Source: Cohnella ginsengisoli (GTDB lineage: Bacteria; Bacillota; Bacilli; Paenibacillales; Paenibacillaceae). From it: a stretch of 64,000 nucleotides of DNA. The position numbers and the translations under genes are program-made. The DNA lies in contig NZ_JAPDHZ010000003.1 of NCBI RefSeq assembly GCF_029525555.1, positions 248,001 through 312,000 on the forward strand, written 5' to 3'. Under the pieces are notes generated by a model. The model was not told the DNA's origin. It did not search any database and saw only the letters and a program-made list of their open reading frames with translations. Positions 1-9,750 of this stretch are shown in pieces; positions within the stretch are counted from its first letter, which is position 1; each line of letters starts with the position of its first letter.

Positions 1-2080
1 CCTTCTCGAAGCCGCCGCCGGGATACGGTCCTGCTGCCCATTGGATGCCGAGTCCGTCTGTATTTGTACCCGCCTGGAGTACGGTGAACCGGAACATGCT
101 CTCGGGCGTCCAGGTGACGACCGTCTTGTTCTCCGCCTGCTCCGCCCACCAGTTGCCGGCGAACGTCGGGCCGATCGTACGGTTAAACGAGGTCCACTTC
201 GTACCGTCCGTGTTTTTGCCGAACGGATCCCAGAAGAAAAATTCCTGATCGCCGATGTCTGTGTTGTAGGCGTTTCCATAGTAATTGTTTTGAATCATCA
301 ATACGTTCGGATTGACATCCTTGATCGTCTTGCGAAGCCTGTCATAGTCGATATAATTGGTGTTGTCGCCGCCTTCGTCCAGATAAATGCCGTCGATCCG
401 GCTGCCGTAACGGTCCATCATCTCGCCGTAGATATCGTTAATAAAGTCGTTCCACTTCGTTTTGTCGAAGGCGCCGTTGACCTTCCAGCCGGACAAGGCC
501 TGATCCTCCGTGTTGAAATCGTGCCCGTCGCGCGGATGCGTGTATAACAGCACATGAATGCCTTTGGACCTGACGGCCGTGATCATATCGCCCAGCATGT
601 CGCGCTTGGTCGTATGACCGTTCGGGAGCCAGCTCTTCATCGCATCGCTCGGCCACAGCGTCACCATCCTGAAATGCCAGGCCGTAAAGATGACATACTC
701 GACCTTCATCTCGGCCAGATCGTCGGCGAACCGGTTCGCGTCGAAGTTGTCCGCGAGCGTATCGGGGTCCATCACGATCGCACCGCTCTTGTCCACCGTC
801 AGCTCGGGAACGTAGTGGACGAACAGTCCGTACTTCATCGCCCGCGTCCGGTCGATCGTCTGACCTGTCGTATCGCCCGGCGTCAGCACCTGGATGCCGA
901 CGATCTCGCTGGTCGCGGTTGCCGTCTTGTTGAGCGGCATCGAATTGTCCGTATTTGTCACCATCGCGTAATAATAGCGCGTGCCTGCAGCGTCGGTCGG
1001 CACCTGCAGCGTCGCTGCCGTAGCGCCGGCTACAGCAACGGCGCCTTCCGTGCTGTCCTGATCGTTGCTGTACCACTGATAGCTAAGGTCGCCCGTCGCC
1101 GTCGCCTGCACGCTCAGTGCCGCATGACCGTTCAGATACACCGTACGGCTGACCGGCTGCGTGACCGTGCGGACGACCGGCGGCAAAGCGCCCCGGGTCA
1201 CCGTCACAGCCGCGATGGCGCTCGTCGTCTCGGCAATCTTGTTGTTCGTCATGTTGTTGTCCGTATTCGTGACGACGGCATAATAATAGGTCGTTCCTTC
1301 TTGCGTCGTCGGCGCGGCATACGAAGTGCCCGTGGCGCCGTCGATCGCCAGCCCTCCGTTCGTGCCGGCTGTCGTATTGCTGTACCACTGATAGGTCAGC
1401 GAACCGCTCCCCGTCGCATTGACCGACAGCTGTACGCTCGCATCCGGCAGGACGATCTTGCCTTGCGGCTGCTCAGTGATCGTCGGGGCAGGCGCATCAG
1501 CGATGCTGTAGACGCCGATCTCGGCGAATTGCAGTCTCCATTCCTTCCATTGGTTGGTCAGGTTCTGCCTCAGGCTGGTCGCGTCAACTTTTACATACGT
1601 CGCGGATGCAGGCGGAAAATAATACGTCTGCGGATTCGCGCCGGGATTCGTCTGTCCCGTGCGCGTCACGACCGTCGTCCAGTTGACGTCGTCCGTCGAC
1701 ACTTGAATCGTAAAGTCGACGGGGAAGCCCTCTCCCTTCGCGCCGCTGTCGTCCCTCGGCCACAGCGTGACCGAATTAACGACGGAAGAGGCGCCCAGAT
1801 TAATTTTCACCCATTCATTATGGTTGTTGTTCAGATCGTTGCTGCTCGTGTATCCCATCGACCCCGGAACGGAGCCTGTATTGCCGTCCACGACCTTGGC
1901 GCCGCTCCAGTCCGAATTAAGCAACGAACTGGAAGCGGTTACAGTTTTGCCGAGCGCAAGATTGGTTGGCACAGATTCAGCATAGGCCTTCCTTGTCGTC
2001 GATACTTGGCATACGCTCGTAAAGAGCATTGCGAGAGCGATTGCAATTAACACCGCCTTCGATCGGTACATCATTGCCAC
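1..2080 (-). CDS. Secreted GH29-like glycosidase with F5/8C and Ig-like modules (3' end beyond window)
   Basis: The open frame runs off the left edge, so 693 codons are visible and the C-terminus is missing. I chose GTG at 2080 because GGGAGG lies 7 bases upstream; ATG at 2074 or 2071 are alternatives. A signal peptide (about residues 1-37) is followed by an F5/8 type C carbohydrate-binding module (NLALGKTVTASS... to about residue 190), then two Ig-like repeats each carrying YQWYSN and YYYA(V/M)VTNTDN. A TIM-barrel-like domain follows, with GLFVHY, YVIFTAWH and RIDGIYLDE, which resemble alpha-L-fucosidase family GH29; the Asp of the last motif is where the GH29 nucleophile would be. The barrel matches the next gene upstream (2291-4519), but the binding module is on the opposite end. 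Substrate is not provable; fucoside or another deoxy-sugar glycoside is inferred. Confidence 0.7.
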   Translation of the reverse strand, partial: MAMMYRSKAVLIAIALAMLFTSVCQVSTTRKAYAESVPTNLALGKTVTASSSLLNSDWSGAKVVDGNTGSVPGSMGYTSSNDLNNNHNEWVKINLGASSVVNSVTLWPRDDSGAKGEGFPVDFTIQVSTDDVNWTTVVTRTGQTNPGANPQTYYFPPASATYVKVDATSLRQNLTNQWKEWRLQFAEIGVYSIADAPAPTITEQPQGKIVLPDASVQLSVNATGSGSLTYQWYSNTTAGTNGGLAIDGATGTSYAAPTTQEGTTYYYAVVTNTDNNMTNNKIAETTSAIAAVTVTRGALPPVVRTVTQPVSRTVYLNGHAALSVQATATGDLSYQWYSNDQDSTEGAVAVAGATAATLQVPTDAAGTRYYYAMVTNTDNSMPLNKTATATSEIVGIQVLTPGDTTGQTIDRTRAMKYGLFVHYVPELTVDKSGAIVMDPDTLADNFDANRFADDLAEMKVEYVIFTAWHFRMVTLWPSDAMKSWLPNGHTTKRDMLGDMITAVRSKGIHVLLYTHPRDGHDFNTEDQALSGWKVNGAFDKTKWNDFINDIYGEMMDRYGSRIDGIYLDEGGDNTNYIDYDRLRKTIKDVNPNVLMIQNNYYGNAYNTDIGDQEFFFWDPFGKNTDGTKWTSFNRTIGPTFAGNWWAEQAENKTVVTWTPESMFRFTVLQAGTNTDGLGIQWAAGPYPGGGFEK

Positions 2081-2247
2081 GTTTCTGCCTCCCCCTTATT
2101 ATAGTCGGGCTTGCCCTCTGTCGAATGGGGCATCCTTCGAGTATATTCTAGCAATCGAAACTACCCGCACACAGGTTTGTAATCTACGAATAACTCCGCT
2201 AGTCTACACTCGCGCTGCCGATCCTTGCATAACCGCCGCATACAAAA

Positions 2248-2277
2248 GGGATGAAGCCGGAAACGCCGCTTCATCCC
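2248..2277 (-). terminator. Rho-independent terminator after 2291-4519 gene
   Basis: A perfect 10-bp stem (GGGATGAAGC / GCTTCATCCC, 2248-2257 and 2268-2277) with a 10-base loop is followed on the minus strand by TTTT. It lies 13 bases after the stop of the gene above and before the partial gene 1-2080, so the two paralogs are probably separate transcripts. Confidence 0.85.
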
Positions 2278-2290
2278 TGCCGCTATTCGA

Positions 2291-4519
2291 TTAAGGCTGA
2301 ACGACGATGTCCGCGAACTGCATGCGGTATTGATTGAAGTCGTTCGGATTCTGGCGCAGGCTCGTGCCGTTGATCCGGACGTACCTGGCGTTCTGGGTCG
2401 TGAACGTGAAGGTCTGGGCCGTGCCGGCGGGCAGCGCGTACCCCGTCTGCGTGACGACCGACGTCCAGGTCGAATTGTTGGCGGACACGTCGACGGTGAA
2501 GTTGACCGGGAAGCCGTAGCCGGCATTGCTGCCGTCGGTGCGCGGATACAGCACGACCTTCGATACGGACTGGGCGAATCCGAGATCGACCGTGATCCAT
2601 TCCGTATGGTTCGAGGTCAGGCTGTTCGCGCTGGACCAGCCCATCAGTCCCGGCAGAGAGGTCCTCACGCCGTCGACCGCGCCCGACTTGCTCCAGTCGC
2701 CGCTGGCCACGTCGCTGCTGGCCGTCACCGTCTTGTTCAGCGCCAGATTCGGCGTTCCCGTCGTATATACTTTGATTTTATCCAGCTGCATGTAAGTGCC
2801 GGTCTTCTTCACGGCTTTGATCGTATGGCTGCCGGATGCGAGACCGTATATGCCGTACAGCACCTGCTGGGGCTTGTAGCCGGTCGAATCGAGCGCGCTG
2901 ACGGTCGTCTTGAGCACATTGTCGATATAAATATCGACATCGCCGTAGTTGAAGTCCTTGGAGCTTATATATTCGACGCCCGTGCCGGTGAACGTATATT
3001 GAAAGTAGTTGCCGTTCGTCGTCGTCGCATGCAGATCGTTGGCATAATCGCCGACGTTGCGGCCCGAGCTGTACGTCCATGTGCCGTTATATACGATGCC
3101 GGACGCCGTATCGTTGACGCTGCTGAAGCCGTCGTAGCCGCTGACGGTCAGCTTGATGACCGTATCGAGGCTGTCCCACGAATCGGATGCGCCAAGCGTC
3201 AGCGTCACGCCGCTCGCCGTCTGCGACAGCGTGACGGCATGGCCGTTTTTCAAGATCGTCGCGGCGCTGAATTTCTTGCCGTCGTCCGGAGGCGGCAGCG
3301 TCAACGTCTTTGTGCCCGGCGGATTCAGCACGTGAATATACTCGTACGCGTCGTTCGTCGACTTGGTCGCGACGATGCCGTTCGCCAGTCCGCTCAGCGT
3401 CGTGCCGCTGCCCCGGGTGTAGGAGGTGCTCGGGAAGACGTTTTTGAGCGACTCGCCCACGGCGTTCACGTATCCGCCGAGCGTCACGAGTCCGGTCCTG
3501 ACGCCGTCCTCCCACAGGGCGCCGAAGCCGGCGTACGTTCCCGCATCCCAGAGCATGCCGCCGCCGTTCCGATTCACGCCCGCTTCGAGCACGGTGAAGC
3601 GGAACATGTTTTCCGGCGTATAGCGCAGCACGTTCGTTCCCTGGGGCACGGAGGCCCACCATGCCCATTTCGGAGCCACGTTCTGCGTCGTGACGACGGT
3701 CGCCGTCATGTTGTTGGTCGCCGGCCAGGTGCTGTTGTCTACCGGCTGATTGTAGTATTCTCTGGCCGCGTAGTCGATCGCGCCGCCGCCGACCGAGATC
3801 GAGGCGTCGCCGGTGCCGCCGCTTCCTACGATGATGCGCGAGGGGTTGCCGGCCAGCATGCTCGTGCGCAGCCGCGCCTTGTCGATCATGTTCTGATAGT
3901 AGCTCTCGTACATCATGTCGACGAAGTAGCCGTCGATGGCGGTGCCATACCGGTTGCCCAGCTCCGTCACGATATCGTTGACGAAGTTGTTCCACTTGAG
4001 ATATCCGTTCGTCGAATCGTTCCACCCGGTCGCCGTCTGGTCGGCCGCCGTGAAGTCGTGTCCGTCCGTGACATGAATGTACAGCATGAGCTTGATGCCG
4101 TAGGGCTGCAGCGCATTGATCAGATCCTGGATCACGTCGTGGCTCGACGAATGGCCGGGACGCCACGTGTTCATCTTGGCGCTCGGATACAGCACGTTCA
4201 TCGCATAATGCCAGGCCGTAAACGCGACATAGTCGACGCCCATGGCGTTCGCATCGGCCGCGAATTGCGTCGCGTTGAAGTTGTTGCCGAGCTCGTTCAC
4301 GTCCAGCGGGACAGTTCCGTTCGGGTAGATCGTCTGCGTGAAGCTCGGAGAGCCGTAGGTGAAATGATTAAACAGACCGAAATGACTTTTCAGATACCAG
4401 TTGTTCGGGTCCGGCGCGGCATGGGACTTCGCGACACGCAGGTTCATTCCGGCGACGCACAGCACAAGCGCGAGAAACACATAGAGCAGAGCTTTGCCGG
4501 TTTTTGCAGCTGACATCAT
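2291..4519 (-). CDS. Secreted GH29-like glycosidase with C-terminal F5/8C module
   Basis: This 742-residue secreted protein is a likely fucosidase-type glycoside hydrolase. A GTG at 4555 would give 12 extra residues, but ATG 4519 has AAAGGA about 7 bases upstream, starts directly with a good signal peptide (cleavage after SHA, about residue 36), and leaves a perfect CRE site outside the gene. Residues about 37-430 form a GH29-like barrel (GLFNHFTYG, YVAFTAWHYAMNVLYPS, KLMLYIH, IDGYFVDMMYE). About 455-590 is a beta-sandwich module (FQYTFTGTGVEYIS...VDIYIDN), and about 600-742 is an F5/8C module (NLALNKTVTASSD). It is a paralog of the partial gene at 1-2080 with the modules in another order. 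It sits downstream of the ABC transporter genes and probably acts outside the cell to release sugars for it. Confidence 0.75.
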   Translation of the reverse strand: MMSAAKTGKALLYVFLALVLCVAGMNLRVAKSHAAPDPNNWYLKSHFGLFNHFTYGSPSFTQTIYPNGTVPLDVNELGNNFNATQFAADANAMGVDYVAFTAWHYAMNVLYPSAKMNTWRPGHSSSHDVIQDLINALQPYGIKLMLYIHVTDGHDFTAADQTATGWNDSTNGYLKWNNFVNDIVTELGNRYGTAIDGYFVDMMYESYYQNMIDKARLRTSMLAGNPSRIIVGSGGTGDASISVGGGAIDYAAREYYNQPVDNSTWPATNNMTATVVTTQNVAPKWAWWASVPQGTNVLRYTPENMFRFTVLEAGVNRNGGGMLWDAGTYAGFGALWEDGVRTGLVTLGGYVNAVGESLKNVFPSTSYTRGSGTTLSGLANGIVATKSTNDAYEYIHVLNPPGTKTLTLPPPDDGKKFSAATILKNGHAVTLSQTASGVTLTLGASDSWDSLDTVIKLTVSGYDGFSSVNDTASGIVYNGTWTYSSGRNVGDYANDLHATTTNGNYFQYTFTGTGVEYISSKDFNYGDVDIYIDNVLKTTVSALDSTGYKPQQVLYGIYGLASGSHTIKAVKKTGTYMQLDKIKVYTTGTPNLALNKTVTASSDVASGDWSKSGAVDGVRTSLPGLMGWSSANSLTSNHTEWITVDLGFAQSVSKVVLYPRTDGSNAGYGFPVNFTVDVSANNSTWTSVVTQTGYALPAGTAQTFTFTTQNARYVRINGTSLRQNPNDFNQYRMQFADIVVQP

Positions 4520-4540
4520 TCTCACGTCCTTTTCGATTTT

Positions 4541-4554
4541 TGTAAGCGATTTCA
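4541..4554. promoter_or_regulatory. CRE (CcpA) site
   Basis: TGTAAGCGATTTCA matches the Bacillus CRE consensus TGWAANCGNTNWCA at every position. It lies 22-35 bases upstream of ATG 4519, a position where bound CcpA would block transcription, so glucose repression of the glycosidase is inferred. Confidence 0.65.
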
Positions 4555-4889
4555 CAAATAAGATAGCACCTCCTCTGTCGCGCTTACATCCGGTCCGGCT
4601 ACGATTTATTCCGATTCCCTACACCCTGCGCCTTGGCGTTGACCCGAAGGGAAGCGACCGTTGACGCTGCCCGACCCGCCAGCCCGTCTATGATCCGAAA
4701 GTAACGTCCGTCAACGTCGGTTCGACTTGCCGCACCGCAAGCCCGCCAGCTTTCCGCCGCCCGCCGTCGTGCGACGGATTCATGCGAACTTCCGAAGCAG
4801 GCCGCAAAAAAACAACCCCCCCTGCGGGCCGCAGCCCCAAGGTCGGGTTGTTCAACTTCCAAAGCCGTCGCGCACGGCGCTTCCGGGCG
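4555..4889. other. 335-bp gene-free stretch between glycosidase and ABC permease
   Basis: Apart from the terminator at 4811-4852 there is no convincing gene. The frame on the minus strand at 4599-4862 has no homology that I recognise, an arginine/alanine-rich composition and overlaps the terminator. The segment presumably contains the promoter of the glycosidase; no clear -35/-10 pair was found. Confidence 0.5.
4806..4852 (-). terminator. Terminator of the sugar ABC operon
   Basis: AACAACCC (4811-4818) pairs with GGGTTGTT (4845-4852) around a GC-rich inner stem (GCGGGCCGC), and the minus-strand reading ends in a run of T. It starts 38 bases after the permease stop. Confidence 0.75.
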
Positions 4890-5733
4890 TCAGCCCTTTA
4901 CGGCGCCGCCCGTCAAGCCTTGCACGAAATACTTTTGCACGAACAGGAAGAAGATAATGAGCGGAATAAGCACGAGGCAGATCGCCGCCGACAACGGCCC
5001 CCAGTCCGTCGAGAACTGCGACTTGAACGCGATGACCCCCATCGGAATCGTCTTCAGCGAAGACGTAGACAACGAGACCGAACCCCACAGCAGCTCGCCC
5101 CAGAAACTGACGAAGTTGAAGATCGCGCAGGTGGCGACGGCGGGCAGCATGAGGGGCAGCGTGACCGAATAAAAGGTGCGCGCTTCCGTGCAGCCGTCCA
5201 CGCGCGCAGCCTCGATCAGCTCGGACGGAATCGTGCGGAAAAAGCTGCGGAAAATATAGATCGTCATCGGCAGCCCCCAGCCGATATACGGAATAATCAA
5301 CGTATAGTGCTTGCCGATCATATGCATCTTGCTCATCATGATATACAGCGGCATGATGACCGACTCCGAGGGAAGCATCGTCGTCGACAGGATGATGAAC
5401 ATGATCAATTCAGCGAACGGGATGCGGAGCCGGGCCAGCGCGTAGCCGGCCATCGCCCCGAGCACAACGATAAAAAAAGACGGAGGAGACGACGACGATC
5501 GTGCTGACAAGGAAATAATCCTTGATGTGGGCGTCGATCCAGGCCTTTGGAAAGTTGTCCCAGGCAATGCTGTGCGGCAGTCCCCATATGTTGACGAAAA
5601 ACTCCTGCGTGGACTTCAGCGAAGTCAGCAAGACGAACAATATCGGGTACAGCGTCAAAAGAATGCCGATCAGGACGGCGGCGCGGCTGCCCCAACGGTG
5701 TCTGGTGCCGTCGGCAAGTTGTTCAGTATTCAT
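4890..5733 (-). CDS. Sugar ABC transporter permease, MalG/GanQ type (frame broken)
   Basis: This is the second membrane subunit of a carbohydrate ABC importer (CUT1 family). The N-terminal part (5733 down to about 5478) and the C-terminal part (about 5478 to 4890) are in different frames. Removing one base from the A7 run at 5472-5478 joins SSVFF to IVVLGAMAGYALARL and gives 280 residues, the family's usual length. The EAA loop is visible as ELIEAARVDGCTEARTFYSVTLPL. Five or six membrane segments are apparent. The start overlaps the end of the upstream permease by 11 bases, so the two are translationally coupled. The break is probably a sequence error; if real, the importer would be dead. Confidence 0.85.
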
Positions 5734-6634
5734 AGGATTCCCCTCGCAGAAGCCGGCTTGTCAGGCTGATGATGAGCATAACCGCCAGGGTCAGCAAAAA
5801 TCCCATGGCTGCCGAATATCCGAATTCATTAAACGTAAACGCCGAGTCGATCATTTGCAGCGGTATCGTCTTGGACAGGTTGGCTGGACCGCCCTCCGTC
5901 ATGACGAACACCAGATCGTAGGTTTTGAAGGACATGACGAGCGTAAAGACGACCGACAACTGCAGGATCGGCTTGACGAGCGGAAGCACGATCGAGAAAA
6001 ACTGCCGCGCATAGCCTGCGCCTTCGAGCCGGGCCGATTCGAACAGCGACTGCGGGATGTTCTGCATCGCGGCGAAGATCAGCATCATGGTCAGGCCGGA
6101 CATGCGCCATACGCCGACGACGACGATCGCCCAGAGCACGGTGTCGGGGTTCTCCAGCCATGCGTCGGCAAGCGCGCCCGCGCCGATCAAACGCAGGAAC
6201 TGGTTGACGAGACCCATCTCGGGATTGTACATGAACGTGAACAGCAGGCCGATGATGGCCACGGGCAGCATGACCGGCATAAACAGAACGAGCCGATAAA
6301 ACGAGCCTTCCTTGCGCCCCAGTCGGAACACGAAGGCCGCCAGCGCCAGTCCGACGATCACCGAGAGAAGCGTAATCATGACGGCGAGAAAGATAGAGTG
6401 ATACAGGCTGTGCAGCACATCGGGGTCCTTAAGCGATTCCGTATAGTTGCGGAGTCCGATCCACTTCCGATCCTTGAAGCCGTCCCACTGCTGGAAGGAG
6501 AGCAGCAAGTTCCATACCGTCGGGATAAAAATGGAAAAAGAAATAAAAGCAAGCGCGGGAAGCAGAAAGGCGATGCCCGTCCAGCTAACCGCAGACCGTC
6601 CTCTGATTCGGGCGTCAGGGGAAGAGTTCATCAT
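5723..6634 (-). CDS. Sugar ABC transporter permease, MalF/LacF type
   Basis: This 303-residue protein has six predicted membrane helices and the EAA motif (SLFESARLEGAGYARQFFSIVLPL) that contacts the ATPase. AGGAGG lies 5 bases before ATG 6634; the next codon is also ATG. It pairs with the permease at 4890-5733 and the binding protein at 6723-8064 to form a CUT1 importer. No ATPase subunit is encoded nearby; as in many Bacillales CUT1 systems a shared MsmX-like ATPase elsewhere probably serves it (inference). Confidence 0.88.
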   Translation of the reverse strand: MMNSSPDARIRGRSAVSWTGIAFLLPALAFISFSIFIPTVWNLLLSFQQWDGFKDRKWIGLRNYTESLKDPDVLHSLYHSIFLAVMITLLSVIVGLALAAFVFRLGRKEGSFYRLVLFMPVMLPVAIIGLLFTFMYNPEMGLVNQFLRLIGAGALADAWLENPDTVLWAIVVVGVWRMSGLTMMLIFAAMQNIPQSLFESARLEGAGYARQFFSIVLPLVKPILQLSVVFTLVMSFKTYDLVFVMTEGGPANLSKTIPLQMIDSAFTFNEFGYSAAMGFLLTLAVMLIISLTSRLLRGESYEY

Positions 6635-6670
6635 GCAGGCCTCCTGTCGCTTGGCGACTGATTGGATAAA

Positions 6671-6704
6671 GGAATGGGAATGAACGTGGGTTCACTCCCA
6701 TTCC
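6671..6704 (-). promoter_or_regulatory. Intercistronic hairpin between binding-protein and permease genes
   Basis: GGAATGGGAATGAA and TTCACTCCCATTCC form a 14-bp stem with one mismatch and a 6-base loop, without a U-tract. Hairpins in this place in ABC operons commonly protect or attenuate, giving more binding protein than permease; that role is inferred. Confidence 0.5.
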
Positions 6705-6722
6705 GTCGATGACGCTTGTCGC

Positions 6723-8064
6723 CTATTGCTGAATCGTTTGCTGGCGAAGCTTTTCGAGCTTGCCGAGCACGTCGGACTCGCTGCTGCCGAGCACATAGCT
6801 CGAGATCAGTTCTTTGTCGAAGAAGTCGGAAATTTTCGGCCCCAGATTGTAAAATTCCTTCGCTTGCACGTCCGCGCTCAGCTGCATGATCGATTGAACG
6901 ACCGGATCGCTGACTTGAACGTTCACGTTGGCGGCGGCATAGCCTTCATCCGCATGAATTTTTTGCACGTCGGCGCTCAGATACGATTTGAGCAGTTCGA
7001 CCGAAGCGTCCTTGTCCTTGGCATTGGCCGGGATGAACAGGCCGTCGGCGCCGCCGAGAACGGCATTTTTGTCGCCCATCGAAGGCCACGAAGCGACCGC
7101 TACGTTCAGGCCTTGGGCGCCCGAGATGATGCCGCGCGCGTCAGCCGACACTTCGGCGAGCATCGCGACTTTGCCTTGATAGAACGCCGCCTTGGCTTCA
7201 TCGCGGGAGATCGTGAGCGCGCCCTTGCCCGGATACCAGTATTGCTTGTCGTACAGATCCTTGATATTTTTGAGCACGGTCGAGAAGATCGCGTCCGTCG
7301 CCGGCACTTCGCCGGCGGCCAGCGCGTCCTGCTTGCCTTCGGAGACGCCCAGGCTCATGACGCCGTTGCGCGCGAGCCAGTTTTGCAGGTCTTTGCCGAT
7401 CGCGAACGGATAGACGCCCGCTTTGTCCTTGATCGCTTTAGACGCTTCGAGGAACTTGTCCCAGGTCCACTCCGTCGGCACTTCGACGCCGGCCTTGTCG
7501 AAGATATCTTTGTTCACGTACACGACCGAGAAGTTGGAGCCGAGCGGAACGGCGTAGTATTTGCCGTCGTACTTGCCCAGATCGAGGAGCGTCTGATTAA
7601 AGGCGTTTTTCCACTCGCCGCCGTTCGCCTCCAGATAAGGCGTCAGGTCGAGCGCTTGCTGCGCCGTAACGAACGTTTTCATGTTTTGCGGCCAAAATTC
7701 ATAGACGTCGGCCGGGGAGCCGGAAGCGATGCCCGTCTTGACGACTTTCTCGAGGTTGGCCCAATCGACCTGGATGCTGTCGATCTCGTACTTATCCTTC
7801 AGTTGATCCTGCATGGCGGCAACCATTTTCTCGCCGGACGTGTATTCGACGATTTTGCCGTAGAAGGTCATCTTTTTCTTGGCCGCTGCCTGGGAAGGCG
7901 CGGCGCTGGCGGAAGAAGCCGCCGGCTCGGTGCCGGATGGGCTGGCGCCGGACGGGCTGCTGGACGCATTGTTATTGTTGTTGCCGCTGCCGCAGCCTGC
8001 GGCGGTCAGCGCAAGCGCTGTAAGCGCAGTCAGAACGACTCCTGCTTTTTTTGATGTTGCGCAT
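6723..8064 (-). CDS. Sugar ABC transporter substrate-binding lipoprotein (frame broken near start)
   Basis: This is the extracellular solute-binding component (SBP family 1) of the importer. The mature part reads cleanly from 7871 to 6723. The true start is ATG 8064, preceded by GGGAGG; the T7 run at 8046-8052 has one base too many. Repairing it gives MRNIKKAGVVLTALTALALT then the lipobox AAGC, an Asn/Ser/Pro-rich linker, and a 446-residue protein in total. The gene lies directly downstream of its two-component regulator genes, the usual YesMN-SBP-permease arrangement, suggesting the regulator controls it. Confidence 0.85.
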
Positions 8065-8168
8065 GTTTCGATGTCCTCCCTTTTGGTCTGTGCGTTGTAT
8101 TCGATTTTCAGTATAGAGGACAGGAAAGCGCATTCACAGATCGCCGTTCTACGATAAGTTCCGCGATT

Positions 8169-9749
8169 CTACGATCCGGCGCGTCGGTATTCCGAAGGCG
8201 AGCAGCCGGCGCTGCGTTTAAAAACGTGACAAAAATGCTTGTAATTGGGAAACCCGACCTGATCGGTAATCTCGTAGGCGAGCATGTTCGTCGTCTTCAG
8301 CAGCCGCTTGGCTTCGGCGATCCGAACCTCGTTCACGTATTCGCGGAACGCCGTCCCCGTCTCTTTCTTGAATAGATGGCTGAAATAATTCGGCGTAATG
8401 CCGATCCATTCCGCCATCGATTCTACCGTCAGCTCCTCCCGGTAGCGGCTGCGCACCGCCTCGATCGCCTTGCGGACAGACACCGAATGACGCAGTCCGT
8501 TGCGCTCGCCCAGTTCGCCCAGCACGGCGTCGTAGAGTCGCAGCAGCTTGTCGGCATAATCGTCGAGCGTCTCCAGCCGATCGAATTCGGACAGGTCCGT
8601 CGCAGTCGAACCCGTACTCCCGTAGCGTTCGGAAAAGCGGATGCCCATCTCCTCGAGCGTCCGCACGAGCAAACGCACGGCATCCGACGCCCATGCCGCC
8701 GCATGGCTCGGCGTGAGACCGACAAGTCGCTTCAGGCGAACCCGCTCGTCCTCGAGCAGCTTCGCCGCCGACAGCTTGTCCGCCTGGCAGATCGCCTCCT
8801 TCAGCTCCCGATCGCGGCTGAGCGCGGCCGAGACTAGCGACAGCCCGCGCACCTCGCCCGACAGCGCGCTGGAATAGACGGTCTTGGCGCCTTTGCCCGT
8901 CGTGATCTTGAGCGAGCAGGCGGTCTCCGCTTCGCGCGCCAGCCGACCCAGATCCGCCGCCTTGCCCTGCGTGCTGATGCCGGCCGAGATCGTCGCCGGC
9001 CCGCGCCCCCGAACATGCCCGTCGAGTCGCTCAAGCCAGCTTAGCCACTGCGCGTCGGTGGGCGCGCCGGACGAGGCATGGCTTCTGCACAGCAGCGTAT
9101 ACTTGCCGGGACTCGTCTCGCCGACGAGCAGCTCGGCCGTGTCGAGCGGAGGGGCGGTCAGCAGCGATGCGGGAAAAAGCTCGGCCGGCGGCAGGTCCGG
9201 CTGAAACCTGTCCAGATCGATGCGCAGCACGCGGTAATAGCCCTTCTCCGGATCGGCGATGAGCGGCTTCAGCGCGAGATAAGATGCCTCCGGACCTGCC
9301 TGCGGCTGAGCTTGCTGCACCGTCTGCGCCCAGCGAGCGAACAGAAGCCTGCGTTTGTCCTCCGACTCCCGGCGTTCCTTGAGCAGCGACTCGCGCGCCG
9401 ACGAAGCGAAGGACAGCAGATTTCGGATCTTGGCCGGCTTCAGTTCATAATCCGCGACGCCGAGCTGCATCGCCCGCTTCGCATAGTCGAAGTCGGCGTG
9501 GCCGCTCAGGATCAGGATGCGCACGTCCCGCGTCCGCTCCAGAATCTTCCGGCTCAGCTCGATCCCGTCGAGCCCCGGCATCCGGACGTCCGTGATGACG
9601 ACCGCCGGCGAATGCCGCTTGAACAGCTCCCAGGCTTCCATGCCGTTGCCCGCGCTCAGCACCTTGTCGAAACCGACGGAAGACCAATCGACGCCTTCCG
9701 TCAGACCGGTGCGAATGTGCACCTCGTCGTCCACGATGAGCAGTTCCAT
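8169..9749 (-). CDS. YesN-type response regulator with AraC DNA-binding domain
   Basis: This 526-residue cytoplasmic regulator begins at ATG 9749, with GGAGG 9 bases upstream and the kinase stop one base away. A receiver domain covers residues 1 to about 120, with the acidic pair D7/D8, the phosphoacceptor D54 in VVITDVRMPGLDG, and the Lys in ELKPAK. A long middle region follows. The last ~100 residues are two AraC-type helix-turn-helix units (MAEWIGITPNYFSHLFKKET; FPNYKHFCHVFKRSAGCSPS). It is expected to activate the adjacent sugar transporter genes when phosphorylated. Confidence 0.9.
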   Translation of the reverse strand: MELLIVDDEVHIRTGLTEGVDWSSVGFDKVLSAGNGMEAWELFKRHSPAVVITDVRMPGLDGIELSRKILERTRDVRILILSGHADFDYAKRAMQLGVADYELKPAKIRNLLSFASSARESLLKERRESEDKRRLLFARWAQTVQQAQPQAGPEASYLALKPLIADPEKGYYRVLRIDLDRFQPDLPPAELFPASLLTAPPLDTAELLVGETSPGKYTLLCRSHASSGAPTDAQWLSWLERLDGHVRGRGPATISAGISTQGKAADLGRLAREAETACSLKITTGKGAKTVYSSALSGEVRGLSLVSAALSRDRELKEAICQADKLSAAKLLEDERVRLKRLVGLTPSHAAAWASDAVRLLVRTLEEMGIRFSERYGSTGSTATDLSEFDRLETLDDYADKLLRLYDAVLGELGERNGLRHSVSVRKAIEAVRSRYREELTVESMAEWIGITPNYFSHLFKKETGTAFREYVNEVRIAEAKRLLKTTNMLAYEITDQVGFPNYKHFCHVFKRSAGCSPSEYRRAGS

Positions 9750-9750
9750 A

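Noticed and set aside
4599..4862. 87-codon frame in the gene-free stretch after the ABC operon
   Set aside because: It overlaps the operon terminator, lacks a Shine-Dalgarno, and is Arg/Ala-rich without a recognisable motif.
5472..5478. Programmed ribosomal frameshifting to explain split genes
   Set aside because: The sites lack slippery heptamers with stimulatory structures, occur in very different gene classes, and one is in a tRNA. Uniform one-base homopolymer errors explain all of them more simply.
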